In this document: positions 1 to 11,385 of the stretch, in pieces
Numbering within the stretch: position 1 is the stretch's first letter
Layout of the letters: each line of letters opens with the position of its first letter
Source of the DNA: Aradus depressus
Lineage: Eukaryota; Arthropoda; Insecta; Hemiptera; Aradidae
Direction of reading: 5' to 3'
NCBI GenBank assembly: GCA_963662175.1
Contig: OY759215.1
Span: forward strand, 49,803,213-49,867,212
DNA length: 64,000 nt
The notes under the pieces: generated by a model
What the model saw: the letters and a program-made list of their open reading frames with translations, nothing else
Told to the model about the DNA's origin: nothing
Databases searched by the model: none
Program-made: the position numbers and the translations under genes

Positions 1-175
1 TTCGAAACTTGGCCGAGGCCCTTAGGTTTTTTATCTGGGAGGTGAACATGCCGTCCTTCGGATAGGACGTTAAGCAATGGTCCCGAGCCTGAGCGATGTC
101 AGGTACTTGTTAAAGGCCCCTATCCTAGATACGAAAAAGGCAATATGACCTCGTAGTTAAAGCCCGGGCATGTGT
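1..175 (+). repeat. SINE copy (tail part), family with CGTCCTTCGG core
   Basis: The window opens inside a SINE. The first bases match the B-box region of the family (TTCGAAAC followed by GGCCGAGGCCCTTAG). They are followed by the family core CCGTCCTTCGGATAGGAC, the TTAAGCAATGGTCCCGAGCC block and the tail ending in an AAAGCCCGGGCATG-like segment. The same order is seen at 2366, 26490 and 34003, and in reverse at 32796 and 34650. The head with the A box lies outside the window. Confidence 0.8.
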
Positions 176-1210
176 CAAAATAACTAACTAAGATGTAACA
201 CTATATATTATTGTCTCGGAATTTATTTATTTATAGTCGCAATATTTAATATTTCCATCCAACACAGATCAGAGCGGAAAGAAAAACAATTTATTTTAGA
301 CTTTTCAGTGTGCGATAATTGAAATATAGGGTATATTTTTTATAAAAATGTTTTGAACATAATAGAAATTATTTAAAAATAATCACCCATTGTTTGTAAA
401 AATACATACGTTAGGAAGTAAACTACGTTATCTTTTTTTTTTTTTTTTAATTTTCAAAGAGATATTTACAACTGTATAAAAATATATACAACAAGCAAAT
501 ATGCTAATACAGAGATAATGGCAATGTCATGAGGGGAGAAATCACCCAGTGGTGGTATGGAACCGTATTCTGTATCGTATGCGCTTTATAAGGTACAGCA
601 GAGACGATTTATCCAATCAACCTAGCATTTGAAGGAAGCTTTGTTTAAAATGTTTTTACTTTGTACGAAAGTTTAAGTAAGGATGAAGAGGTTTAGGGCT
701 ATCCTGCAATCTCGGAAAAAAAGTCGTCCGTTCGCGTAAACTGCTCAATAGAATGCATTGTACCATGAATTGTCCTTCGTATTTTTGACGTATTTGATCT
801 TTAGGACAATACATCATTGTCGCTAGGTCGCAACATTGTTGATATAACTGACCAAATCATTTTTGTGTACTTGGAAAACACACATTGAAATTAGGTCACA
901 CAAGGCACGTCACAAAACGCTAAGGAATAGCACATGACTCTTGCGCACAGAAGACAGGACAGCTGATAGGGTTTCAGGTAATTGGCTATTAATTATATGC
1001 ACATTAAAATTAGTATTATTTTTGTTTCAGGTCTTTGTGTTACTCGCAACTTGGGCAAAATGGATGATCTCTCTCCAACTTCCTGTCCTTTTCTAGCTCT
1101 AAAACCGACTCTTACTGCAAGGGCAATTTTCATATTCTTTATCCCATTATTTTATTTTCAATTAAAACATTAAAAGAAAAAAAAAGTTGTTAATGAATTA
1201 GCAGTTATGT
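176..1210. other. AT-rich intergenic DNA, no gene seen
   Basis: No convincing coding sequence. The stretch is AT-rich with a poly-T run near 431-449. Short open frames here lack any recognisable motif and look like chance frames. Confidence 0.6.
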
Positions 1211-1498
1211 ACTTCCCCAGTTCAAATTATCTGTAATTAACTAAGTTTACACTCTCCCACGTTTCCTCTTCAATAGGTCTCTTTATTCGGGGACTTTCAA
1301 ACCCTCTATCCCCCCTCTCCCCATTACTCAATTTAGCTGAAAATCAACAGATACCGCCCTCATGGAGTTCTGGATATTATAATATTGCTTGACGATATAT
1401 TCATTCTATCATGAGTTGGTGAGACAGGCATGAAATTCCAATGAAACTCAACATTGAATTTCTGACCGATTACATAACATCCTCTATACTGGGGAAGT
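1211..1498. mobile_element. Small inverted-repeat element (MITE-like)
   Basis: ACTTCCCCAGT at 1211-1221 is matched by its exact reverse complement ACTGGGGAAGT at 1488-1498. The 288 bp between have no coding potential. A diverged relative lies at about 4980-5304, sharing the pyrimidine-rich interior, the phrase GGCTGAAAATCAA and the right end ACTGGGGAAGT. I could not define a target-site duplication. Confidence 0.55.
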
Positions 1499-1733
1499 GC
1501 TCTCAATTATCGCAGGCATTCTGGAAAAAGTAATTTTGTCAAAAAAAACAGAATTTGATAAACTCATCTGTTATTTTGAATTCCATGGCTAAATTTCGGT
1601 ATTCCTCCTTCATAGAAATATATACGTGTGGACGAAGTGTCCACTATTCAGGGAATAGTTCGGTGGTTCGAAAATAAGTTGTTATGAACATGCGTCCGAA
1701 AATGCTTATTAAAACATTTATTGAGATAAAACC

Positions 1734-2310
1734 TAAAAAAAAAAGAGTTTTTTTCCAATGTTATCCAAATACACCTCGAAATAAGCATCTTCGAGAGGCA
1801 CTGTGACACAGTAAAAGTATCTATATAGGATGAAAACTGCCTCACAATCATTACCCATTTATTTTGAAAAAACAAAAAAAAAAACGCTTTTTTTCCAATG
1901 CAATGTTATCCAAATACACCTCGAAATAGGCATCTTGAAGAATGGCATTGTGACACAGTAAAGGTATACAGCATCAAATCTGCCTTACAATCATTACTCA
2001 TTTATTTTGGGGGAAAAAAAACAACAAAAAACGCTTTTTTCCAATGCAATGTTATCCAAATCACCTCGAAATAGGCATCTTGAAGAGTGGCATTGTGACA
2101 CAGTAAAGGTATACAGCATCAAATCTGCCTTACGATCATTACCCATTTATTTTGAAAAAAAAAAAAAAAGCTTTTTTCCAATGCAATGTTGTCCAAATAC
2201 ACCTCGAAATAGCCATCTTGAGGAGTGGCATTGTGACACAGTAAAGGTATACAGGAACAAATCTGCCTTACAATCATTAACCATTTATTTTCAAAGAAAA
2301 CCTCAAACTA
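1734..2310 (+). repeat. Tandem repeat, four units of roughly 140 bp
   Basis: Four diverged units begin near 1740, 1880, 2030 and 2165. Each contains CTTTTTTCCAATG, TATCCAAATACACCTCG, CATCTTGA, a GTGACACAGTAAAG block and an AATCATTA-CCATTTATTTT end, followed by an A-run. The open frame 2007-2360 is a product of this repeat, not a gene. A diverged inverted copy of one unit (TTTACTGTGACTCAG to GTGTATTTGGATAAG) lies at about 2735-2805, across the SINE at 2366-2590. Confidence 0.8.
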
Positions 2311-2365
2311 TATCTGCTATTTTGCAAAATTATGTTATTTACTGCTTTAAAAAACTATAACTGGA

Positions 2366-2590
2366 GGGCACCGGTAGTACAGAGTTAGCGTGCTTGCCTA
2401 CTGAGCTCCAGATTGCGAGTTCGAAACCAAGTTTAAAACCTTGAGCACGCCGTCCTTCGAATGGGAACTCAAGCGATGGTCCCGAGTCTGTACGATGTCA
2501 GGTACTCGCTAAAAACGCATTCTCTTGATGAATAAACCTGGGTAGGCAAAATGTCCATCAGAGCGCTCTTTCGTCGTAGGCGATAAGACT
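2366..2590 (+). repeat. tRNA-derived SINE, CGTCCTTCGG-core family
   Basis: The head GGGCACCGGTAGTACAGAG has a degenerate pol III A box, and GCGAGTTCGAAACC is the B box. The body contains GAGCACGCCGTCCTTCGAAT, GCGATGGTCCCGAGTC and GATGTCAGGTACTCG, then AATAAACCTGGGTAGGCAA. The head is more diverged than in the copy at 34003. Confidence 0.85.
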
Positions 2591-3690
2591 TACTAAATGA
2601 TTACTGTATAACCTTGCAGTTGCAAATATTTCTCCTTGCCAAAAAAAAAATAAATAAATAATAATGATTTGATAAAAGGCTCTTTTTACCAATATGACAT
2701 TTTTTTATGTTTTGATGAATTTTAAAATTGACAACCTTTACTGTGACTCAGCGCCTCCCCTCTTCTATTACAGAAAGCTTATTTCTAAGTGTATTTGGAT
2801 AAGAAAGTATTGAAGAAAACATTTTTTTTTTAAGTTTTCTCTTAATTCATTTTTAAAAAAAAACATATCACCTACGTTTATATTTACTTTTTTCATATTT
2901 TCGACCCACCTAATCATTTCTGGAATTGAAAACAAATAAACTAATTCGGCCTTTTGCCTATAAAAAATATCATTTTTAATTTATTTGCTCATATTTTGTG
3001 TTTTTGGCACACTAAATGGATGTGCCAGAATGACCACTAAATATTTAAAAAATGCTTATTCAAAAAAAAAAAAAACACGTTATTTATAAGAATTTCTTTT
3101 TATTTAATTTTTTTACTAATTCCTGTTATGTTTTTTTTTTATAAAAACATATTTATTTCAAAAATAAAATTTCCATAATTGTTTTTTTCCGACAAACTCA
3201 AAGGTTCAATACGCTAAATACAATGTTACTCTAAACAAGTAAAAATTAATAACATTGGCAGTGAATAGCGTCAAAAATAATTTTTTACACAGATATTTTC
3301 CTGTACATATAATTAATTGATGTTTTGGGCATTCTCTTTGCTTCTTCCTACACATTCCTGGCATCAAGTCCCTCATAACAACTTTACTTAAGACGCACAT
3401 TATATTATAGACTATTCATACCTTTTTACCGTTAGATCTTCCTAAACATTATTATAAAATGTCTTTCTTAAAACATATACTTAGATTTATACAATTTGTA
3501 ATGAATTTTTATATTTGAAAACAAACGCTAACTCAGTAAAAAATAATGATAAAAACAAAGAAACGAATATATTATTGGCTATATTTTTCTAACACCCATA
3601 AACATTAATGTAAAAATACAGGTTACATAATTATATTTTTAGCAATATTTAAATTATACTTATTTTTTTCTTTCTTATACCGATAGTATT
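2591..3690. other. AT-rich intergenic DNA
   Basis: Apart from the inverted repeat unit near 2735-2805 there is only AT-rich sequence with A- and T-runs. No supported gene. Confidence 0.6.
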
Positions 3691-4595
3691 GTAATCGTGC
3701 GAAAATCCGAAATCGAGGTTTCAACTGATTTTCACATTTCAAGGTCCCCTGAATATTTGTCCATTTTTGCGATGATGTCTGTCTGCGCGTATGTATGTGT
3801 GTATTTGAATGGGAAGTTGTGAGCTCTCTTCTGCAAAAACGATTTTAGCTTTTAAATTGAAATTTGGAATGAAATGGTCACATATTCTAACTTAGGTTTG
3901 ATTACATTTTGGCAGAAATCGAACGAAAATTGAGATCACTTTCCCCCGGGACCAAACTTCATTTTACAAGATACAGCTTATGTTTATGACCTGTAATAGC
4001 GTGTCGAGTAATAGCTATAGAAATACAAATGATATTGAAATATATAATTTATATGTAATATGATTTTTTACAGGTCGTCCGGTTTTCAAGATACACGTCG
4101 AAAACCGTCTTGAAATGTAGTTTTGAAACACATATTTTAGACGTTTCTTTGATTTACCCGAAAACGTTCAGTCCTATTGAAATATTGTCTCTTACCAAAT
4201 TGTTCCCTAAATTTCCAATCGCAAATAAGTCCTACAGATTTGAGATAGGATCAATACGACAAAAGTTATGGAGGCCCGAAGAATAAATCGTAACTCAGAA
4301 CAACGAACTTTAAAGTATGGTATTGTATTGAGTTTTTTTTTTTTTGAAAAATATGTAACGTGGCCGTTACAGGATTTTTTATATCAACAACGCTTATAGA
4401 TCACTCCCTCTCCCCTTCCCCTTCTGGAAATCATTTCATTTTGTCTCTTTGAACAGCGTTATCTTGAGAGTAGACATTCTTATACCCAGTATGAAATAAT
4501 TTTGAGGAGGGGGAAAGAGAGTGATCTGTTAGCGTGTTTGTATAAGAAAGTCCTGTAATAGCCACATCACAATTTTTTGACGTAAAGTAATAGCA
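3691..4595 (+). mobile_element. Non-autonomous repeat, ATCGTGCGAAAATCCG family, right-truncated
   Basis: Begins with ATCGTGCGAAAATCCGAAATCGAG, the same start as the complete copy at 31902. Internal landmarks are shared with that copy: GTGTGTATTTGA, AAGTTGTGAGCT, TTTACAAGATACA and GTGATGTGGCC-like blocks. Near 4375-4570 it holds an internal inverted repeat, a purine-rich AGTGATCTGTTAGCG arm facing a CGCTTATAGATCACT arm. The right terminal repeat is absent. Confidence 0.65.
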
Positions 4596-6230
4596 AAAAA
4601 AAAAAAAGAGAAATAGATGTGTCGAAAGAAGCGATACAAGTGGAGGCTGAGGCTGGCTGCCGAAGTAAGCAGCAAATGGAGGAACATCAGTAAGTATAAC
4701 GGTAATCTAGATATCCTGCAAATAAAATAATTAAGTTTCGAAGAATACTAAAAATTTCAAGTTGACAATGGATTGTCAACATGTTTGTTGTTAAATGACT
4801 CAATCGAGATGTTCAAGACATGATCAATGAGGATGTAAACAACAAATTTCAGCAAGACATATGTATTTCAAAATGAGAAACTTACTTCTCATTGAAATAA
4901 GCTCGCAAAAATGTCCTTACAATTTTTTTTTTTTTTTTTCACAATATATTACAAATAGTATTTCCTTTTCATTAAAGGTATGAAATTTTGTTTCGATACA
5001 TTCATTCTATCGGCAGTTACTAGAGTGTTTGTGTTAAGCCACCCCCCTAATCTCTCCCTTCCCTCCGGTCGATTTGGCTGAAAATCAATAGGTGAGGTTT
5101 CTGGATACCATATAAAATTACGTGTCGATACATTCATCCTATCGGGAGAATACTGACAGTATTCAATGTCACAACACACGACTTTTTTTTTGTATATTTG
5201 GAATCTGGAGGTCGGAAAAAATGAAATTCCGTTGAAAACTCCACACAGAATTATTGACCGATTGCATAACTTCCCCCATACTTCGTATTAACTGGGGAAG
5301 TAATAAAATAATTTTGAGAAGTGAGTGCCTCATGCAAAAATTGTTAAGTATAAAAATTTTATGGCCTCATCTCATAAATCAATTGACAGAAAGACAAACA
5401 TTTAATTATCTCAATAACTGCCGATGTAATGAATCTATCGACATGAAATTGTATATTTAAATTCATAATTCAATAAGGATGGCGCCTATTAAGTTTCCCC
5501 GAAATCGGCAGAAGGGAAGGGGGAGGGCAGAGAAGGGGGAATCGACTTAATAAACAAATAAAAATGTTGGTCGTGTTTTTGAATTTATTTATTTTTTTTA
5601 AATTATTTTTCATTCTTCGACTTCTTTTTAGTTTAACGAGTTCAACATTGATTCTATCAGTCATCACATAACTAATCATAAAATATATTTTTTGTATTAT
5701 CTCCTTGTGTATAAGTTTTTTGAATGTACTTTTTGGGTTGTTATAAAAAGTTTAAAAAAAAAATAGTTTTAGAGAACTGTCTATGTCAATCTACACTTCA
5801 AAATATGAAAAACAAATAATCCAAGAATATGTAGATGGTTTGGAGCATGAATTTTGTGCAAGTGTAAGGAGCTATTACAGGAAAACAATAAAAATAGCAT
5901 GTATATGCCTCTGCAAATAAGAAGTCATAATCAGTAAAATGAAAATTAAATTTTATTTTTCGAAATGGCAGCATGATGGGAGAAAATGCGTGAGAAAAAG
6001 CTGGTCCCCCAATTCGAACTATTTTCATGGTAAAAAATTCTAAGAATCGCCTGGATAAAGGAAATGTTCGGATACATTTTTTTTTTTTTTTTTACAATCC
6101 TTTCCAATTTTTCAAGTAGTCCTCATTAATGGGAAATGAGTAATATGTAATTTTAAATGCAGCCGAAATTTGCAATAATACATCACTGGGATGACGAAAT
6201 GACGATGTCAAATAGCATGATAATTCTTGT
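4596..6230. other. Intergenic DNA with a diverged MITE relative
   Basis: About 4980-5304 is related to the inverted-repeat element at 1211-1498. The remainder is AT-rich, with A/T runs near 4931 and 6078. No supported gene. Confidence 0.5.
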
Positions 6231-6635
6231 AAATGCCACCAAGCAACACCTTTAATGTTTCGCTAGGCAAGCACTTGACTGTAATTATTAAGGTTTTGTT
6301 TTCTTGTACGTTAACCTCGTGACATTATTGTGAACTAATGAGCTAAATACAAAAAAAGTTCATGAAATTACTGAAAATTTCAATATTCAACTATCCCAAT
6401 AATTCCCGATCTCTAGGATATATACCTAATAATATAATACACTCAAATGTAGGCCTTTTCGTGTCGGAGAATTGTCATTTACATCAAGGAGGTTGGGTAA
6501 GTGACTCTAGTACTGATCTCAATGTATCGCTAAAATCACTTATTTTAAACAAAGGCCATAAAAATGCCACCAAGCAACACCTTTAATGTTTCGCTAGGCA
6601 AGCACTTGACTGTAATTATTAAGGTTTCGTTTTCT
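6231..6635 (+). repeat. Pair of 73-bp direct repeats 331 bp apart
   Basis: AAATGCCACCAAGCAACACC through AAGGTTTTGTTTTCTT at 6231-6304 recurs almost without change at 6562-6635. The sequence between is unique. This looks like a tandem segmental duplication or two ends of a small insertion. No gene is involved. Confidence 0.75.
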
Positions 6636-8119
6636 TCATATATCAACAACTAAGATCACAGACCATATATTCAGATTTAAAAAAATTTAATAGCTTTTTT
6701 TCTTCAATATACATTCTATACATTTTTATTTAATTAGTTTTTATCATTTTAGAAGTGGGCGAAAAAGGATATAGATTTTTCCGCTGAATTTGTTTTTTCT
6801 TATTGCTAAATCTCAAAGGTTTAAAAACGTTCTTACATTTTAAACTTAATCCTAAGATCGATAATACGATCATAAATGTTAAAGGAAAGCAGCATAAAGA
6901 GAATTAGCTTATATGCATTTTTTAAAATATATATATATTTTTTTTTAGTCCAACATAATTGATCCTCATAAAATCGAGAATCTTTTGTATCAAAACTACA
7001 GTATATATTACCGTTATTAATTATTTTTTAATGTAATACAATATGAGTTGGGAACGATCCATAAGAAATCATTACAACAGTAAAATCGATGGCTAAAATT
7101 ACGTGATTAATTTTCAAGTCAAATTGTTGGTAACAACAAACAATGAAATAAAATATAATTTTTAAAACTTAATGAATTGGACGCACAAAGTTAACAGGCA
7201 AGAATATTATTAAACAAAACTATCATCATAAACAAAGACACACGTACAAAATATAACATATCCATTTATAAAAACAATAATTAATTAATATTGTTTAACT
7301 GCAGTTAAAATTAAAATAATAATGAACTGATCTAATAAACAGCCAGATAAAATGTGTCCCTGGAATAGAAAATGTTAGTATTATGATTCTCCCACATTCG
7401 GGTTTGTGTTGTTTTCATGTTTTCCGTACTCAGGACCATTTTCCAAAAACAATCTGGACACCTATTAGTTTTGTCAACAACTATGTACGCAAAATAACAG
7501 AGTTGATTATATCTAAAGCATGCATTATTCGTTAATTATCAAAGAAGAAAACAAATCAATACAACACTAATCACAGGGGATCGTTCCAAACGAGAAAGAA
7601 ATAATGCAAGCAGTAAATCAACATAAAAATGTGAATCAGTGATTTTAAAATGACAATATGCATTTGTATACGAAGAGTTGAGCCTCTATTACACATATAT
7701 ACCATATAAATACAATTTTTATATATTATATAATTGGATAACGATACATATTTTCAATGTGAAAAGTGTTTGTTCGGATGTGTGTGAACACATTACGATG
7801 AAAAATAGGAAAAAATTTGATCAAATATACGATCAAATTCTTCTATCACACATATAGCTTGACGGCATTATACGGGGTGTTCCTTAAAATAATTCACCCC
7901 TCAATCTACTTTATTTTTTGGAATTTGAATTTGTAGGTTTATGTATTTAAAAAAAAATCAAAGTACAGAGTTATGAAATCAATGTAAATAATATTTGAAG
8001 TGAGAAACAAGAAAGCTGCAACGTATTAAAACATAACCTCTGGGTGTTAATTCGATAGCACCATTTGCGTCTCTCGCAATAATTTCAAAAATGGCTTCAT
8101 GAGAAAAGTGTTGGTGAGA
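6636..8119. other. AT-rich intergenic DNA
   Basis: No supported gene. TACGGGGTGTTCCTTAAAAT at about 7870 resembles one end of a mariner-type inverted repeat, but no partner end was found. Confidence 0.5.
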
Positions 8120-8335
8120 TCAACATTCAAGCTATGTAGTTATAGGAAATAAATAAAACAAACCACTTTTAGGAATGTTGTCTATTCCTTCAAAAAAATT
8201 TATACAGACTGTATCGCAAGCAGATGACAAGTATACTTGAGTGGGGCATTCACCCCCCCCCCGAGTATTGTCATCTGCTTGCGATATATAAACTACCTGT
8301 TTCGGAATTACACCATGGTCAGGTTTAATTAGCTA
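8120..8335 (+). repeat. Half of a foldback family, interrupted by a 75-bp hairpin
   Basis: The flanks (AAATAAAACAAAC, TGTCTATTCC, then AAACTACC-GTTTCGG and ACACCATGGTCAGG) match one arm of the large palindrome at 27707-27954. A hairpin sits between them: TATCGCAAGCAGATGACA (8212-8229) and its perfect reverse complement (8269-8286), enclosing a poly-C run. The hairpin looks inserted into, or expanded within, the foldback arm. Confidence 0.65.
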
Positions 8336-8356
8336 ACCTAGACTGTCTTATGCCGC

Positions 8357-8741
8357 GTTTACACTATGTAGCTATACAGCTATATAGCCGAGCTATGAAG
8401 CTGTGCTACAAGTTTTTGAAAACGAACCCCGAAAACAGCTATATAGTCCGGCTCTATAGTTCAATTCTAGAGCTATATAGCTCGAAATGAGTTTCCCATC
8501 GGTTGTCGTTAAGATCAAAGTGATCTATGCAGCTGAGCTATATAGCCAGGCTGAAAGCGCTTTGTTGTAGCACAGCTATATAGCTGTCGGCCGAAGAGGC
8601 TCGTCAGTTGTGTGCTTGCCATCTCGAAGTGAACTGGTTGATTTCATCAAGTTCATGCTCATACAGCTGCTACAGCTACACAACGAAACGTTTTTAGTCA
8701 TAAATCGGCGAAATATAGCTGTTTTGCTACATAGTGTAAAC
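8357..8741. mobile_element. MITE with GTTTACACTATGTAGC termini
   Basis: GTTTACACTATGTAGC at 8357-8372 is repeated in perfect inversion at 8726-8741. The interior is filled with AGCTATATAG, GCTGTGCTACA and GCTATATAGCTG motifs in both orientations, the usual layout of subterminal transposase-binding repeats. No transposase is present. I could not see an unambiguous target-site duplication. Confidence 0.7.
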
Positions 8742-10339
8742 ATAATCCAGTTGTGTATATCAAATCTAGTTCATATAAAAACTATTATTCTAATAAGAAC
8801 TGCACCGTGATATATTGGAAGGCCAGGTCTGTATATTGGCTTTTAACGACCGGATTTGAATTCCTTCAATTAAAAAACTAATTATAATAAAATACTCTGA
8901 AAGCACAAAAAATCATATTTTATGATGCTATGAGTCATATCTGATATTAATAATAATAAAGGTTTGAAATCTGTTTTCGTCAACACTTTTATCACAATGC
9001 CAGCTTTAAAACTATAGATACATTTCTTTTTGGATTTATTTTCCATAATCTATGATAGGACACAAGCCTAATAAAAAAGTCATGAATTCAATACCAATAA
9101 TGAAGAAGACGAAGGGGAGAACACTCATGCATGGGACACTTACATATAAATACCGTTTTTATTTTTTAGTATTATTTAGTTGAAGGTACATACAATGAAT
9201 GATTTATTAAATTAGGTAACCACCACCCTAAATACACATTGTATGTCCACCCCATGGCTTTATCACTATAAACATATGTATATATTTAGATCCTTTTATA
9301 TACATATAAGTACGTGTATGTATACATAACATATATAAACTTCATCTAAATAACTACTTTTTTCTTAATTATAACACACTTGAGGTATAACTCTGACACA
9401 AATATACTATATTTTTGAGCTGACAATATAATTTAAGGATGGTTCATGTATGTATATACATTTACAATAAATCAATACATATTTATATGTACATAAAATC
9501 TGTTAACATGAAGAATAATTATCAAAGCTAGACATAAAACTGCATTTGACATAAAACTGCACAATTGGTGAAATGTTAAAATAAATGTGGAAAAAAAAAA
9601 TTAAATCGATGGTTACAATACCTACATTATAAAGAAAAAAATAATGATTATAAAACGTAAAATAGCTACTTTACGAACCACCCTTTTTATATTAATTGTA
9701 TTTTTATGTACACATATTACATTAGGTACTTGATTAATTATAATATTATTCCCTTATTAGTGCCCCTAATAATTAAAGAAAAAATAAAGAAAAACATAAT
9801 ATACCTACCTATTCCTAAGTAATCAAAAAATTAAACTTACAAACAAACATAACTTCTCATGAAGTTGATTTTTCTTTCTTCAGAAAAGTATTTAACATTA
9901 TGGGGAAAAACGACAAAAACATGCATGTAGGTACATCTAAATATAACAAATTGGCCTTAGGACATTTTCCCCCCATTGTAAGCTGTTCTTTAAAATGATA
10001 TCTTACTCTATTTAACTTGAATTGATTTAAAAAATAAAATGATTTTTTTCAAATGTTTTGGTCTCAACACTTAAGTACCAAATGCCTTAGAAATTCTAGA
10101 AAAAATCCAAAGTATCTAAAAATGTTTGACTGTTTAAGGTTAATTGACATGAAGAAAGCAGAGCCAATATCAAAATCCAATTCCTCAAGACCAAAACATT
10201 TCTTTAAATATAAATAAACAAAAAAATAATTAAAATAAAAATTCCTATGAGAAAAGTGGGAAATTTCAGCCTCAAAAAATTGTACAGTGTACATAATATA
10301 TCCCTGATGCTACAAATAGGAGGAGTGTTTTCTTTTGCC
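8742..10339. other. AT-rich DNA, AMMECR1 3' flank
   Basis: No supported gene. Contains TATA/TACATA-rich simple sequence (about 9270-9350 and 9440-9500). The part nearest 10340 probably includes the AMMECR1 3' UTR and polyadenylation region, but several TTTATT motifs (AATAAA on the minus strand) compete and I could not choose one. Confidence 0.5.
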
Positions 10340-10436
10340 GGTGGTGAGAGAGTGGCTAATGGGAGAGGGGGCCCTGTTAGGAGCCGCCCCGGGGGCCCTG
10401 CTAGGAGCCGCCCCGTGGGCCCCGACCACCTCGCCG
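10340..10436 (-). repeat. GC-rich short direct repeats just after the AMMECR1 stop
   Basis: Downstream of the stop codon (minus strand) the phrase GGCGGCTCCTA recurs with GGGCCC spacers, at a period of roughly 24-36 bp. The stop codon itself sits in the first such phrase (GGCTCCTAG). The block is far more GC-rich than the surrounding DNA. It is either a 3' UTR minisatellite or local slippage that replaced the ancestral C-terminus. Confidence 0.7.
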
Positions 10437-10625
<189 letters not shown>

Positions 10626-10700
10626 TTATCTGGCTTCATTCAAGTTAACTTGGTACTTTGAAAATTCCTGCTAACCTAATAAAAAAACTGGTAACGTTTA

Positions 10701-11010
10701 GTTTATTTGTTTATTGGTAGGCGAATATAATGTACTTCATTGTTAAATATGTAATACAGAGGATATTAGTCCAACAATATATTTTTTATTCACTCCACTA
10801 GTTTCGGCAATTTGCCATCCTCAGGTGGTGAATCATAATGTAGAGAAGGGGTTAAAGAAATAGACGCATCTCTACATTAAAATGAACTACATGAGGATGG
10901 CAAATTGCCGAAACTAGTTATGGAGTGAATAAAATGGTTGGACTGATACCACTGTATTACTTATTTAACAAGTAAACCCACTACATTCACATACCAACCA
11001 AGAAATACAA
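10701..11010. repeat. Foldback (inverted-repeat) element of about 310 bp
   Basis: The outer arms match from TATTGGTAGGCGAATATAATG (about 10712) to the complement of ATTCACATACCAACC (ending about 11000). The inner arms are stronger: GTAATACAG/CTGTATTAC (10751 and 10952-10960), and ATTCACTCCACTAGTTTCGG with its counterpart near 10905-10930. A diverged single arm (AATTGCCGAAACTAGTTGTG) lies at about 21645, just beyond the 3' end of the Jockey copy. Confidence 0.75.
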
Positions 11011-11230
11011 AAACATGCATAAACCATTAGTTTTCTCTTTATTTTGGATGTTTGGACTATTGGAGCACTATGTGATCAAAAATAGTGAGTAACTGTTAAC
11101 ATTATCATTTAGAATTTGATTTGTTTTCCGTATTTAAAAAGATCGTGAAGCGTTCCTGCAAGATCCTGTCTGCCGGGCACTCAGGTGTACCTTCTACACC
11201 TAGTACTGGCCGGCTTATAGCCACGTCCCC

Positions 11231-11330
11231 CGTGGAGTGGGAGCTAGCCAGTGAGTCTGCCGTGAAGAAGGAACCCGGTTCAAGCCACCGTCTCGCTGAT
11301 TAATTTTTTTTTTTCTTTTTTTCTTTATTT
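11231..11330 (+). promoter_or_regulatory. tRNA-like module plus T-run in Jockey 5' UTR
   Basis: A segment with an A-box-like GTGGGAGCTAGCC and a B-box-like CCGGTTCAAGCC ends just before a run of Ts. It aligns with 41582-41661 of copy 2, where the boxes are TAGGAGCTAGAC and GAGTTCAAGGC, followed on the coding strand by a T-run of more than 60. The order A box, B box, oligo-T is that of a pol III unit. Whether it is used is unknown. Confidence 0.45.
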
Positions 11331-11385
11331 TATTTTTTTTTCAAATTTATTCATTTATTATTTATTATATTATATTAATTTAACA

